A DNA stretch of 64,000 nucleotides from Roseiarcus sp963751165. GTDB lineage: Bacteria; Pseudomonadota; Alphaproteobacteria; Rhizobiales; Beijerinckiaceae. The stretch lies in the NCBI GenBank assembly GCA_963751165.1, contig CAVVTP010000021.1, positions 58,204 to 122,203 on the forward strand. The letters are read 5' to 3'. The number at the start of each line of letters is the position of its first letter. The first letter of the stretch is position 1. Positions 35,282 through 44,455 of this stretch are shown piece by piece. Below the pieces are notes generated by a model. That model had not been told where the DNA came from. It saw nothing but the letters and a program-made list of their open reading frames with translations, and made no database searches. The translations under genes were made by a program, and so were the position numbers.

Positions 35282-36835
35282 ATGGTCGACGCGGCTTCGA
35301 CGGCGTCCGGGCGCGAACGAGGAGGTCGAGCGAGACGACAGCGCACTGGGCTTCGCGCGCATGCCGTCATCGCCGGCATAGAGCGGAAAATCCCGACCTA
35401 CGAGCTTCTCGGCGAGGAGGGCCTCGCTCGGATCGAAACCGCCGCGGATACGATTCTGCTCGAGGTCGGCATCGAATTTCGCGGCGATGAGGCGGCGCTG
35501 ACGCTCTGGCGCGAGGCCGGCGCCGACGTGCAGGGCGAACAAGTGCGCTTCCCCGTTGGCCTTTTGCGTTCGATCCTGAAGACCGCCCCGAACGCGTTCG
35601 TTCAGCACGCGCGCAATCCGGAGCGTTCGCTCGCGATCGGGGGTCGGCATGTCGTTTTCGCGCCTGCCTACGGCTCGCCCTTCGTGCGGGACCTAGAGGG
35701 CGGCCGACGCTACGGGACGCTCGCCGATTTCGAGAATTTCGTGAAGCTCGCGTATGCAATACCGTGGCTGCACCATTCGGGCGGCACGGTCTGCGAGCCG
35801 GTCGACGTTCCTGTCAGCAAACGCCATCTGGACATGGTCGCGGCGCATCTCACCCTCACCGACAAGCCGTTCATGGGTTCCGTCACGGCCGAGGCGCGCG
35901 CCGAGGATTCGATCGAGATGGCCCGGATCGCATTCGGCCGCGAATTCGTCGAGCGCAACTGCGTCATCATGGGCAACATCAACGCCAATTCGCCGCTCGT
36001 CTACGATGCGACGATGACGAAGTCGCTGCGCGCCTATGCCCGGGCCAACCAGTGCGCGGTGGTCGTGCCGTTCATCCTCGGCGGCGCGATGGGGCCGGTG
36101 ACGAACGCCGGGGCGATCGCCCAGTCGCTTGCCGAGACGATGGCGGGCTGCGCCCTGGCTCAACTAGAGCGGCCGGGCGCGCCGGTCGTGTTCGGCAATT
36201 TCCTGTCTTCGACCGCCCTTCGCTCGGGATCGCCGACCTTCGGCACGCCGGAGCCGGCCCTGGGCTCGCTCGTCGTCGGGCAGCTGGCGCGCCGGCTCAA
36301 CCTGCCGCTGCGCTGCTCAGGCGCGTTCACGTCGTCAAAGATCCCCGACGGCCAGGCGATGCAGGAAAGCGCGATGTCGATGCTAGCCGCCGTGCAGTGC
36401 GGCGCACATTTCATCCTGCATTCGGCCGGCTGGCTCGAGGGCGGACTGACGATGGGCTACGAGAAGTTCGTCATGGACGCTGACTTCTGCGCCGCCCTGC
36501 ACGTCTGGATGGGCGGCATGGCCCTCGACGACAATGCGCTTGCTCTCGACGCCTTCCGCGAAGTCGGCCCCGGCAGGCACTTCTTCGGCTCGGCCCATAC
36601 ACTGGCCAATTACGAGACGGCCTATTGGGAGAGCGCCGTCGCGGACAACAATTCGTTCGAGCAGTGGCGCGACGAGGGAATGAAGAATGCGGCTCAGCGC
36701 GCCGCGGCGCGCGTGAAGACCCTCCTCGCCGAATACGAGCGGCCGAAGCTCGATCCTGCGGTCGAGGAGGAACTGGCCGACTTCGTCCGACGCCGCAAGG
36801 CCGAACTTCCGGACGAGTGGTATTCGACTCGATGA
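35282..36835 (+). CDS. Trimethylamine methyltransferase-family (MttB-like) protein
   Basis: The 517-residue TIM-barrel protein has family segments YELLGEEGLARIETAADTIL, VFAPAYGSPFVRDLEGG, HHSGGTVCEPVDVP, IMGNINANSPLVYD and HFILHSAGWLEGGLTMGYEK. It has no in-frame amber codon, so it is a non-pyrrolysine MttB homologue. Characterised relatives demethylate quaternary amines such as glycine betaine or proline betaine onto a corrinoid protein. No corrinoid protein or MtbA-like partner is in the window. Its stop overlaps the ATP-grasp start (ATGA at 36832), indicating translational coupling. The substrate is probably imported by the ABC system at 38-44 kb. Confidence 0.88.
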   Translation: MVDAASTASGRERGGRARRQRTGLRAHAVIAGIERKIPTYELLGEEGLARIETAADTILLEVGIEFRGDEAALTLWREAGADVQGEQVRFPVGLLRSILKTAPNAFVQHARNPERSLAIGGRHVVFAPAYGSPFVRDLEGGRRYGTLADFENFVKLAYAIPWLHHSGGTVCEPVDVPVSKRHLDMVAAHLTLTDKPFMGSVTAEARAEDSIEMARIAFGREFVERNCVIMGNINANSPLVYDATMTKSLRAYARANQCAVVVPFILGGAMGPVTNAGAIAQSLAETMAGCALAQLERPGAPVVFGNFLSSTALRSGSPTFGTPEPALGSLVVGQLARRLNLPLRCSGAFTSSKIPDGQAMQESAMSMLAAVQCGAHFILHSAGWLEGGLTMGYEKFVMDADFCAALHVWMGGMALDDNALALDAFREVGPGRHFFGSAHTLANYETAYWESAVADNNSFEQWRDEGMKNAAQRAAARVKTLLAEYERPKLDPAVEEELADFVRRRKAELPDEWYSTR

Positions 36836-37960
36836 CGCTGTCGACAGTCGTCATCGCCTTCGAGAGCGAAGAGGCGGCGCGCCGGCGTCTCGAAGCGTTC
36901 GGGTATGCGCCGGAGGTCGCGGAGGAGATTGCGGTCTATCTGGCCCAGTCGACCGACCTGACGCATATTGCAGTCGATATCGTGCGCGCTTTCGGAGGCG
37001 ACGGGCTCCAGGCGGAGTTCGTGGCCCTCGACGCATTGCCTAAGCGACTTCGCGAGCTCGCTCCGCGCCGGGAGGAGACGATCGTCTGGGCGCTGACGGA
37101 CGGGGTGCGGTTCTACCGGGGCTCGTCGGTTCCGGCGCTCACCCGGCTCGAGGGCTTCGCCCGGTTCGGCAGCGGGGCGACCGCGGCCCATCTCGCCCAG
37201 GACAAGTTCGCGAGTTCTCGCGCTCGCCTCCGCGGCAGGTCTCGCCGTCCCCCCAACGATGCTGATGGAGGGCGAGACCGGGATTGCGAGCCTGGGACCG
37301 GAGCGGCAGGCTCAGCCGCTGTTCGTCAAACCGAATACGCTCGGCGCCAAAATCGGCATTTTCGTCGACAGCCTCTGCGCTACTGCCGAGGAGGCGGTCG
37401 ACCGCGCCCGCCGGATATGGGACCGATACCGCGATCGCGCCCTCATACAGCCGTTTGTCGAAGGCGACGACGTCCGGGCGAGCTTCATGGATTGCGGCGG
37501 CGCCTTCGCCGATCAGATCGGCGTAGAACGCATCGAAAAGAATCCCGCGAGCGAAACCGGCGGGGCGTTCCTGACGATGAAGGACAATCAGACGCTCTCC
37601 GGTGCGAAGGACACGTCGGGCGGCCGCGGAGGCTTCGGCGAGCTTCGGCCGGCGGCCTTCGTCCCGAGGATGGTCGACCTGCGCCGGCAGGACGACGACC
37701 GGTCCCGGCGCGCTCTCGAGGCGGTCCTCGAGCATTCCGCCCGACTCGCGCGCCTCGTCGGGCTCAGGGACTGCTTTTCGATCGACTTCCGCATCGACGC
37801 CGCCGGGCGCCCGACCTTTTTCGAGTTCGAGGTCTCACCGGCGGTGACGATCTACGACTTCGAGAACTATCTCGCCGGCCGCGGGCTGACGCTCGGCGCG
37901 GCGCTGACGAAAGCGATGCGGCTCGCGCATGCGCGCCGACTCGAAATCGGAGAAGCGTGA
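36832..37960 (+). pseudogene. ATP-grasp ligase (D-Ala-D-Ala ligase-like), frameshifted
   Basis: The N-terminal part from ATG 36832 reads MTLSTVVIAFESEEAARRRL to FGSGATAAHLAQDKFASS. Near 37205-37215 the frame shifts by one base and continues ALASAAGLAVPPTMLMEGET. The ATP-grasp core follows with PLFVKPNTLGAKIGIFVDS, ALIQPFVEGDDVRASFMD and the metal site CFSIDFRIDAAG...FEFEVSPAV, ending at 37960. Joined length is about 376 residues. Such enzymes form amide bonds between a carboxylate and an amine using ATP. Overlap with the MttB-like gene implies a shared pathway. The break lies in a CGCG-rich run and may be a sequencing error. Confidence 0.82.
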
Positions 37961-38121
37961 AAGCTTGAGGCGTTGCGCGGCCTTTGCGGGCGCGCTAGCG
38001 TCGTTCGAAGACGTATAGCCTCGCCCGCGCCGCGGCCGGCGCACGAGACGCAGACCGCTGACAGCGAAAACATTTCGCCTCGTCGGCATACGGTTCAAGA
38101 ATGATACTAGGGAGAACAGCA

Positions 38122-39771
38122 ATGATCGGCGAAACGCTCAAGAAAAAGTTCCTGCGCAAGACATTGAAGACCTGGGCGGCCGAGGCGAGGGAAGGCGCGA
38201 TCGACCGGCGCGAGTTTCTGGCGCTCGCGACCATTTTCGGCGCGTCGACGGCGACCGCCTATGGCATGCTCGGCCTCGCCGACCCGACGCCGGCGTTCGC
38301 CGAGACCCCGAAGAAGGGCGGCGTCATCAGGTGCGGCATGTTCGTCAAGGACCAGAAGGACCCGCGCACCTACGACTGGCCGGAAATGGGCAATGTCGCA
38401 CGGCAGTTCCTCGAGCCTCTGGTGCGCTATACCCGCGAATTCACCTTCAAGCCGATGCTGCTCGAGAGCTGGGACGTCAACGCTGACGCCACCGAATATA
38501 CCCTGCATGTGCGCAAGGGCGTGACCTTTAACAACGGCGACGCCTTCAACGCAGACGATGTGATCTACAATATCAACCGCTGGTGCGATCAGTCGGTCGA
38601 AGGCAACTCGATGGCCTCGCGCATGGCCACCCTCATCGACCCGAAGACCAAGAAAGCCCGCGACGGCGCGATCATCAAAGTTGACGATTTCACCGTCAAG
38701 CTCAAGCTGCCGAAACCCGACATCACCATCATCCCCGGCGTCTCCGACTATCCGGGCCTCGTCGTGCATCGCAACTTCGATACCGACGGCAAGGACCTCG
38801 TCAAGCACCCGATCGGCACCGGTCCGTTCGAGCTCGTCTCATTCGAAGTCGGCAAGAAGGCCGCCTTCAAGCGCCGGACCCACGGCAAGTGGTGGGGCGG
38901 CGAACCCTATCTCGACGGCGTCGAGTTCATCGACTACGGTCCAGACATTTCCGCGACCGTCAGCGCCTTCGAGTCGAAGGAGCTCGACTGCACGATGAAG
39001 ACGGACGCGGCTTATGTCCCGATCCTCGACAAGGCCGGCCTGACGCGCTCCGACGTCCAGACCTCGGCGACCATCGTTGCGCGCACCAACGTCAAGCAGA
39101 AGCCCTATGACGACCAGCGGGTGCGAAACGCGCTGCAGATGGCGATCGATAACGCGACCATCCTCCAGCTCGGCATCGACGGGCGCGGCACGGTCGGCGA
39201 GAATTTTCATGTCGCCCCGATCCACCCGGAATATTACCCGCTGCCGAAGAAGTCGCGCGACCTCGCGGGCGCGAAGAAGCTGATGACCGACGCTGGACAG
39301 ATGGATCACGAGCACGAGCTCATCACCAGCGACGAGGAATATTACAAGAACACCGGCGACTCGATCGCGGCGCAATTGCGCGAGGCCGGTTTCAAGGTCA
39401 AGCGCACGGTCTTGCCGGGCGCGACCTTCTGGAACGACTGGACAAAGTATCCCTATTCGATGACCGACTGGAATATGCGTCCACTCGGAGTCCAGGTGCT
39501 CGCCCTCGCCTACCGCACTGGCGAGGCCTGGAACGAGACCGCCTATTCCAATCCGGATTTCGACGCCAAGCTGGCAAAGGCGCTGGCGACGCCCGACCCG
39601 AAGGACCGCAAGCTGTTGATGAAGGACCTCGAGCAGATCCTTCAGGACTCCGGCATCATCGTCCAGCCCTACTGGCTGACCCTCGCCAACCACCGCACAG
39701 CGCAGGTCAAGAATTATGGCATGCACCCGCTCTACGAGACCTATTTCGAGCAGACCTGGCTTGATACGTGA
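38122..39771 (+). CDS. ABC transporter substrate-binding protein, peptide/nickel family 5
   Basis: This protein of about 549 residues starts at ATG 38122 after AGGGAG. The N-terminus has a Tat-like region (AIDRRREFL-type, seen as GAIDRREFLALATIFGAS) and an AFA cleavage site, so it should be exported folded to the periplasm. The mature part shows the SBP family 5 features YTLHVRKGVTFNNGDAFNAD, DDVIYNINRW and HPIGTGPFELVSF. It captures a peptide or amine-like solute for the permeases that follow. An intrinsic-terminator-like hairpin lies downstream (39797-39821), as often seen after highly expressed binding-protein genes. Confidence 0.9.
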   Translation: MIGETLKKKFLRKTLKTWAAEAREGAIDRREFLALATIFGASTATAYGMLGLADPTPAFAETPKKGGVIRCGMFVKDQKDPRTYDWPEMGNVARQFLEPLVRYTREFTFKPMLLESWDVNADATEYTLHVRKGVTFNNGDAFNADDVIYNINRWCDQSVEGNSMASRMATLIDPKTKKARDGAIIKVDDFTVKLKLPKPDITIIPGVSDYPGLVVHRNFDTDGKDLVKHPIGTGPFELVSFEVGKKAAFKRRTHGKWWGGEPYLDGVEFIDYGPDISATVSAFESKELDCTMKTDAAYVPILDKAGLTRSDVQTSATIVARTNVKQKPYDDQRVRNALQMAIDNATILQLGIDGRGTVGENFHVAPIHPEYYPLPKKSRDLAGAKKLMTDAGQMDHEHELITSDEEYYKNTGDSIAAQLREAGFKVKRTVLPGATFWNDWTKYPYSMTDWNMRPLGVQVLALAYRTGEAWNETAYSNPDFDAKLAKALATPDPKDRKLLMKDLEQILQDSGIIVQPYWLTLANHRTAQVKNYGMHPLYETYFEQTWLDT

Positions 39772-39796
39772 AGGATGAGCTTCACACGATGACCGT

Positions 39797-39825
39797 CGGT
39801 CGGGCATCCCTGGCCCGACCGGCTT
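39797..39825 (+). terminator. Hairpin with T run between binding-protein and permease genes
   Basis: CGGTCGGGC, a 7-nt loop and GCCCGACCG form a perfect 9-bp stem (39797-39821) followed by GCTTTT. It probably causes partial termination, giving more binding protein than permease. Confidence 0.7.
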
Positions 39826-39854
39826 TTCGCATCGACGAAGGCGGGAAGTGAGCG

Positions 39855-40892
39855 ATGGCCTCGTTTCTGGCGCGTCGGCTCGGCGTGATGCTTCTGACGA
39901 TGCTGTGCCTGACGCTGGTCGTCTTCTATCTGGTCAATCTCGAGCCGAACCTGCGCAAGCTGGCGATCAGCCAGACGGAGATGCACGCCACAGACCAGGA
40001 ACTCGAAAGGTGGCTGACGGAAAACGGCTACCGGAAACCATTCGTGGTCCGTTACGCGACATGGCTTGGCCTCTGGCCGAAAGAACCGGTCGTCGATCCC
40101 GCGACGGGCCGAGCGACGCCGCGGTTCCCGTGGTGCAACGAACCGACGTCGGCGAAATTCTCCGGCGTGCTCGAGGGCGACTTCGGTTGCTCGACCGCGT
40201 TCAAGGAAAAGGTGGTCAAGAAATTGGGGCCGGCGCTGGAGGCGACCGGGCTCCTGATGTTCTGGGTCATGGTTGTCATGATCCCGGTCGCGCTCGTGGT
40301 CGGCGTCGTCTCGGGCATGCGGGAGGGGTCGCGCACCGACCGGACACTGTCGGTCTTCGCGATTGCCACCACCTCGACGCCGGAATACGTGTCCGGCGTG
40401 GTCTTGACCATCGTTTTCGCCACCTGGCTCGGTTGGCTCAACGGCTCGGCCGCCTCGGCGACCGAAGGCCATCTCAGTTTCTATAATTTTACCCTGCCGG
40501 TCGTCACGGTCGCAATCTACGGCATGGGCTATGTCGCGCGAATGACGCGCGCTTCGATGATCGAGGTGATGAACGCGCAATATATCCGAACCGCGCGCCT
40601 CAAGGGTCTGAGCTTTACCGCGATCGTGCTGAAGCACGCCCTGCGCAACGCGCTGATCGCGCCCTTCACCGTGATCATGCTGCTGTTTCCGTGGCTCCTC
40701 ACCGGCGTCGTCATCGTCGAGGTGATGTTCCGCTACCAGGGGTTTGGAAATACGCTGGTCGATGCAGCCGGCAACAACGACATCGACCTCCTGCTCGCCT
40801 GCTCGATCGTGTCCGTGGCGCTGGTGCTCATCACGCAGCTCATCTCCGACATCGGCTACGCCTGGCTCAATCCGCGCATCCGCGTGCATTAG
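39855..40892 (+). CDS. Dipeptide-type ABC transporter permease (DppB-like)
   Basis: The 345-residue inner-membrane permease has an N-terminal helix (LGVMLLTMLCLTLVVFYLV), then helices in GLLMFWVMVVMIPVALVVGV and LTIVFATWLGWLNG. The binding-protein-dependent transport region has RTARLKGLSFTAIVLKHALR, the EAA-type loop that contacts the ATPase. It pairs with the permease at 41116. GAAGGCGGGAAG precedes the ATG. A large periplasmic loop (about residues 30-115) is typical for DppB proteins. Confidence 0.92.
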   Translation: MASFLARRLGVMLLTMLCLTLVVFYLVNLEPNLRKLAISQTEMHATDQELERWLTENGYRKPFVVRYATWLGLWPKEPVVDPATGRATPRFPWCNEPTSAKFSGVLEGDFGCSTAFKEKVVKKLGPALEATGLLMFWVMVVMIPVALVVGVVSGMREGSRTDRTLSVFAIATTSTPEYVSGVVLTIVFATWLGWLNGSAASATEGHLSFYNFTLPVVTVAIYGMGYVARMTRASMIEVMNAQYIRTARLKGLSFTAIVLKHALRNALIAPFTVIMLLFPWLLTGVVIVEVMFRYQGFGNTLVDAAGNNDIDLLLACSIVSVALVLITQLISDIGYAWLNPRIRVH

Positions 40893-40988
40893 AGGAGGGA
40901 GTGATGAGAACGACTCCAACCGCGGCCGTTGCGCGAGACTCCTCCCCCCTTGTGTCCGGCACAAACAGGGAGGCCGGGAGGGGGGTCG

Positions 40989-41076
40989 GGCCGCGCCTGT
41001 CCGATGAGGCGCGCGGCCCCGCACTAAACCGTCCGCGAGACCCCCCACCCCGCCCCGCCCCCGCAAGGGGGGCGGG
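40989..41076 (+). repeat. GC-rich hairpins between the two permease genes
   Basis: The 223-bp gap between permease genes holds GGCCGCGCCT/AGGCGCGCGGCC (40989-41018) and CCCGCCCCC, loop GCAA, GGGGGGCGGG (about 41054-41076). Such a gap is unusual between dppB and dppC, which are normally adjacent. It may be an intergenic repeat insertion. Confidence 0.5.
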
Positions 41077-41115
41077 TGCGCAAACGGCGCGTGGTGAGCC
41101 GAGCCGGGAGGCGCC

Positions 41116-42267
41116 GTGCAGTTCCTGAGCCCCGGCGAGATCGTCCTGCGAACCCTTGTCCAGCTCTGGCCGGTCGAAGCGAGCCTTGCCGTGGTGTTTG
41201 GCCTCAGCTTCGCCTATCGCCGCAAGCTCGGGCTTTACGGCCACGTGGTGAAGAGCGCGACGGGCTTCGCCGGCCTGCTGCTTGTCCTCTTCTGGGTGTT
41301 CGCGGCGGTCTTCGCACGCCGCATCGAACTTTTCGATCCGCTCGGCCAGATCGCGCGAATGCAATACGCTGCGCCGGGCGCGATCGACCCGACCTCTGGC
41401 CTTCCGTATCTCTTCGGCGGCGACAAGCTGGCGCGCGACGTGTTCGGCCGAGTCATCGCCGGCGCCCGCATCGTGCTCATCATCGCGCCGCTGGCGACGA
41501 TGCTGGCGCTGTCGGTCGGTATCTCGCTGGGGCTTCCGGCCGGTTATTTTGGTCGCCGGGTCGACGCGGTCCTGTCGTTCCTGGCCAATCTGGTGCTCGC
41601 CTTCCCGATCATCCTGTTGTTCTACCTCCTGGTGTCGCCGGGCATCCTCGAGACGCCGATCCCCTACACCCTGGCCGGCGTCTTCTTCACCCTCCCGATC
41701 GTTCTCTTCAGCGTGCTGTTCGTCTCAGGCTACAGAACCCAGCCGACGCAGCTCGCCGCGCGGCTCGCGCTCACCTTCCTTGTCGGCGCCTGGCTCTTCG
41801 CCACCTTCGTCTTCAATTCCGATCCATTCGGCATCCTGCGGGTGAGTCCGAGCACCCTCAACATCTTCATCGCGGTCGCGCTCGCCTCGGGTCCCGGCAT
41901 CTTCCGCATCGTGCGAAGTCTGACGTTGGACATCAAGACGCGCGAATACGTGCTTGCGGCGCAAACGCGCGGCGAGAGCCCGTGGTACGTCATGCTGTGG
42001 GAAATCCTGCCCAACGCCCGCGGGCCGTTGATCGTGGACGCCTGCCTGCGCATTGGCTACACGACGATCCTTCTCGGCGCGCTCGGCTATTTCGGCCTCG
42101 GCATGGCGCCCGAGAGCCCCGACTGGGGGACGATGATCAAGGAGGCGAGCCCGTTCATGCGGATCTTCTGGCATCCGGCGCTCGCGCCGGCGGTGGCGAT
42201 GATGTCCTTCGTTTTGGGCCTGAACCTGCTCGCCGACGCAATCCGCGAACAGTCGCTGCGCGATTGA
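41116..42267 (+). CDS. Dipeptide-type ABC transporter permease (DppC-like), extended
   Basis: The 383-residue permease starts at GTG 41116 after GGGAGG. It shows the DppC N-terminal helix, then GGDKLARDVFGRVIAGARIV, helices such as VLSFLANLVLAFPIILLFYL, and the EAA loop TREYVLAAQTRGESPWYVML, ending with LGLNLLADAIREQSLRD. It is longer than the usual 280-300 residues because of an additional hydrophobic stretch around residues 190-250 (FFTLPIVLFSVLFVSG; ALTFLVGAWLFATFVF). It partners the DppB-like permease and is followed after 11 bp by the double ATPase. Confidence 0.9.
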   Translation: MQFLSPGEIVLRTLVQLWPVEASLAVVFGLSFAYRRKLGLYGHVVKSATGFAGLLLVLFWVFAAVFARRIELFDPLGQIARMQYAAPGAIDPTSGLPYLFGGDKLARDVFGRVIAGARIVLIIAPLATMLALSVGISLGLPAGYFGRRVDAVLSFLANLVLAFPIILLFYLLVSPGILETPIPYTLAGVFFTLPIVLFSVLFVSGYRTQPTQLAARLALTFLVGAWLFATFVFNSDPFGILRVSPSTLNIFIAVALASGPGIFRIVRSLTLDIKTREYVLAAQTRGESPWYVMLWEILPNARGPLIVDACLRIGYTTILLGALGYFGLGMAPESPDWGTMIKEASPFMRIFWHPALAPAVAMMSFVLGLNLLADAIREQSLRD

Positions 42268-42278
42268 GGCCGAGATCC

Positions 42279-44336
42279 ATGGCCGAACCGATCCTCGAAA
42301 TCGATAACCTCGGCATCTCGTTCTTCACCCGCGCCGGCGAAATCCCCGCCGTCATGGACTTTTCCTGCAAGGTCATGGCCGGCGAGGCTATGGGGCTCGT
42401 CGGTGAATCCGGTTGCGGCAAGTCAACGGTCGCGCTCGCCGTGATGCGCGACCTGCCGGGAGTCGGCAGGATCACGGGCGGATCGATCCGCTTCGAGGGG
42501 CGCGACATGGCGACCCTGTCGGGGGCGGAGCTGCGCGCCATCCGCGGCTCGAAGATCGCGATGGTCTATCAGGAGCCGATGGCCTCGCTGAACCCGACCA
42601 TGCTCATCGGCCGGCAGCTGATGGAAGTGCCGCTCATCCACGAGAAGGTTTCGAAGGAGGAGGCCCGAGACCGCGCCCGCGACATGGTCAAGGCGGTGCG
42701 CCTGCCCGATCCGGACCGGATCATGCGCGCCTATCCGCACCAGCTTTCGGGCGGACAGCAGCAGCGGGTCGTGATCGCGATGGCGCTCCTGTCGAATCCG
42801 CGCCTCCTGATCCTCGACGAGCCGACCACCGCCCTCGACGTCACGGTCGAGGCGGGAATCGTCGCACTGGTGAAGGACCTGACCGCCCGCACCGGCGCCT
42901 CGTCGCTGTTCATCTCGCATAATCTCGGCCTCATACTCGAGACCTGCGATGCGGTGACCGTCATGTATTCGGGCGAGGCGGTCGAGACGGGCAGGGTGCG
43001 CGACGTGTTCGGCGCGGTCCGTCACCCCTATACGCAGGGCCTCTTCCGCTCGATGGCGCTCCCCGGGACGAACAAGAACGACAATCCTCTGATTCCCATT
43101 CCCGGCCAACTGCCGCTGCCGCACGAGCGGCCGAACGGTTGCAACTTCGGCCCACGCTGCGCCTATTTTGTCGCAGACTCATGCGACCGGGCGGACGTGC
43201 CGATGCGCGACGTCGCGGGCCATCCTGGGCATCAGAGCCGCTGTCTCAGAGTCGAGGCGATCGACTGGGCGGCGTCGGCGCGCCAAGGAGAGCGGCTCGA
43301 GCCCATCGCCACCGGCGCCGGCGTGCTCGAAGTCGACCGGCTGAAAAAACATTATCGGGTTGCAGCCAGCGCCCTCTTCGGCGGCAAAGAGGCCCGAACC
43401 GTCAAGGCGGTTGAAGACATTTCCTTCGAGGCCCGCGAGGCCGAGGTTCTGGCGATCGTCGGCGAATCGGGTTGCGGCAAGTCCACGCTCGCCAAGGTGC
43501 TGCTCGGGCTCGAGACGGCGAGCGAAGGGCTCGTCGTGTTCGGCGACGAGGCGATCCAGAATCGGCCGGTTGAACATCGTGCGACCGACACGATCTCCTC
43601 GATCCAGATGATCTTCCAGAATCCGTTCGACACGCTCAATCCTAGTTATTCAGTCGGCTCGCAGATCCTGCGCACCCTCGAACGTTTCCGGATCGGCAAG
43701 AACACGGCCGAACGGCGCGAGACGATGCTGACGCTTCTCGACCTCGTGAAGCTGCCGCGCGCTTTTGCGTGGCGTGCGCCGCGGCAGCTCTCCGGCGGAC
43801 AGAAGCAGCGCATCGGCGTCGCGCGCGCCTTCGCCGGCCGGCCCAGGGTCATCATCGCTGACGAGCCGATGTCGGCGCTGGACGTCTCGGTGCAGGCGGC
43901 GATCAGCGAGCTCCTGATGAACCTGCAGCGCGAGTCGAGGACGACGATGGTGTTCATCAGCCACGATCTTTCGGTCGTGCGCTATCTCGCCGACCGGGTG
44001 GTCGTGATGTATCTCGGCCACATCGTCGAGATGGGCGCGACCGCGCAAATCTTTTCGCCGCCGTTCCACCCCTATACGGAGGCGCTCCTGTCGGCGATCC
44101 CGATCGCCGACCCGACGGTGAAGAAGCGGCATGTCTTGCTGGAAGGCGAGATCCCCTCCGCGCTGTCGCCGCCGCCGGGCTGTCCGTTCCAGACACGCTG
44201 CGGCCACAAGGCGCAAGTCGGCGGGAACCTGTGCGAGCGAGAGATGCCGCCCATGCGGAGCCTTGGCGAGGGCCACACGATCCTGTGCCACCTGCCGGTC
44301 GAGGCGCTCCAGCGCATGGAGCCGGTGTTTTCATGA
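42279..44336 (+). CDS. Fused dipeptide ABC ATPase (DppD-DppF-like)
   Basis: This 685-residue protein contains two complete ABC ATPase domains. Domain 1 (about 1-330) has GESGCGKST, LSGGQQQRVVIAMALL and LLILDEPTTALDV, plus the oligopeptide-type C-terminal Cys-rich tail (GCNFGPRCAYF). Domain 2 (about 345-685) has GESGCGKSTLAKVLLG, LSGGQKQRIGVARAF, VIIADEPMSALDVSV and a second tail (PGCPFQTRCGH). It energises the permeases at 39855 and 41116. Tandem fusion of DppD and DppF equivalents is known in proteobacteria. It starts at ATG 42279 and completes the importer operon. Confidence 0.93.
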   Translation: MAEPILEIDNLGISFFTRAGEIPAVMDFSCKVMAGEAMGLVGESGCGKSTVALAVMRDLPGVGRITGGSIRFEGRDMATLSGAELRAIRGSKIAMVYQEPMASLNPTMLIGRQLMEVPLIHEKVSKEEARDRARDMVKAVRLPDPDRIMRAYPHQLSGGQQQRVVIAMALLSNPRLLILDEPTTALDVTVEAGIVALVKDLTARTGASSLFISHNLGLILETCDAVTVMYSGEAVETGRVRDVFGAVRHPYTQGLFRSMALPGTNKNDNPLIPIPGQLPLPHERPNGCNFGPRCAYFVADSCDRADVPMRDVAGHPGHQSRCLRVEAIDWAASARQGERLEPIATGAGVLEVDRLKKHYRVAASALFGGKEARTVKAVEDISFEAREAEVLAIVGESGCGKSTLAKVLLGLETASEGLVVFGDEAIQNRPVEHRATDTISSIQMIFQNPFDTLNPSYSVGSQILRTLERFRIGKNTAERRETMLTLLDLVKLPRAFAWRAPRQLSGGQKQRIGVARAFAGRPRVIIADEPMSALDVSVQAAISELLMNLQRESRTTMVFISHDLSVVRYLADRVVVMYLGHIVEMGATAQIFSPPFHPYTEALLSAIPIADPTVKKRHVLLEGEIPSALSPPPGCPFQTRCGHKAQVGGNLCEREMPPMRSLGEGHTILCHLPVEALQRMEPVFS

Positions 44337-44455
44337 TTAGACGCCGCAGCGGGCTCGCTTTCCGTCCTTGTGAGGGGTGAAACGACCAAGCAATCGAGGA
44401 TCGTCGGGCAGCTGCGGCGCGAAGGTCGCGCTGCTTTGCTCATGACGGTGCAGCT

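Noticed and set aside
35282..36835. Pyrrolysine-containing trimethylamine methyltransferase
   Set aside because: The reading frame has no internal amber codon, so it is a non-pyrrolysine homologue.
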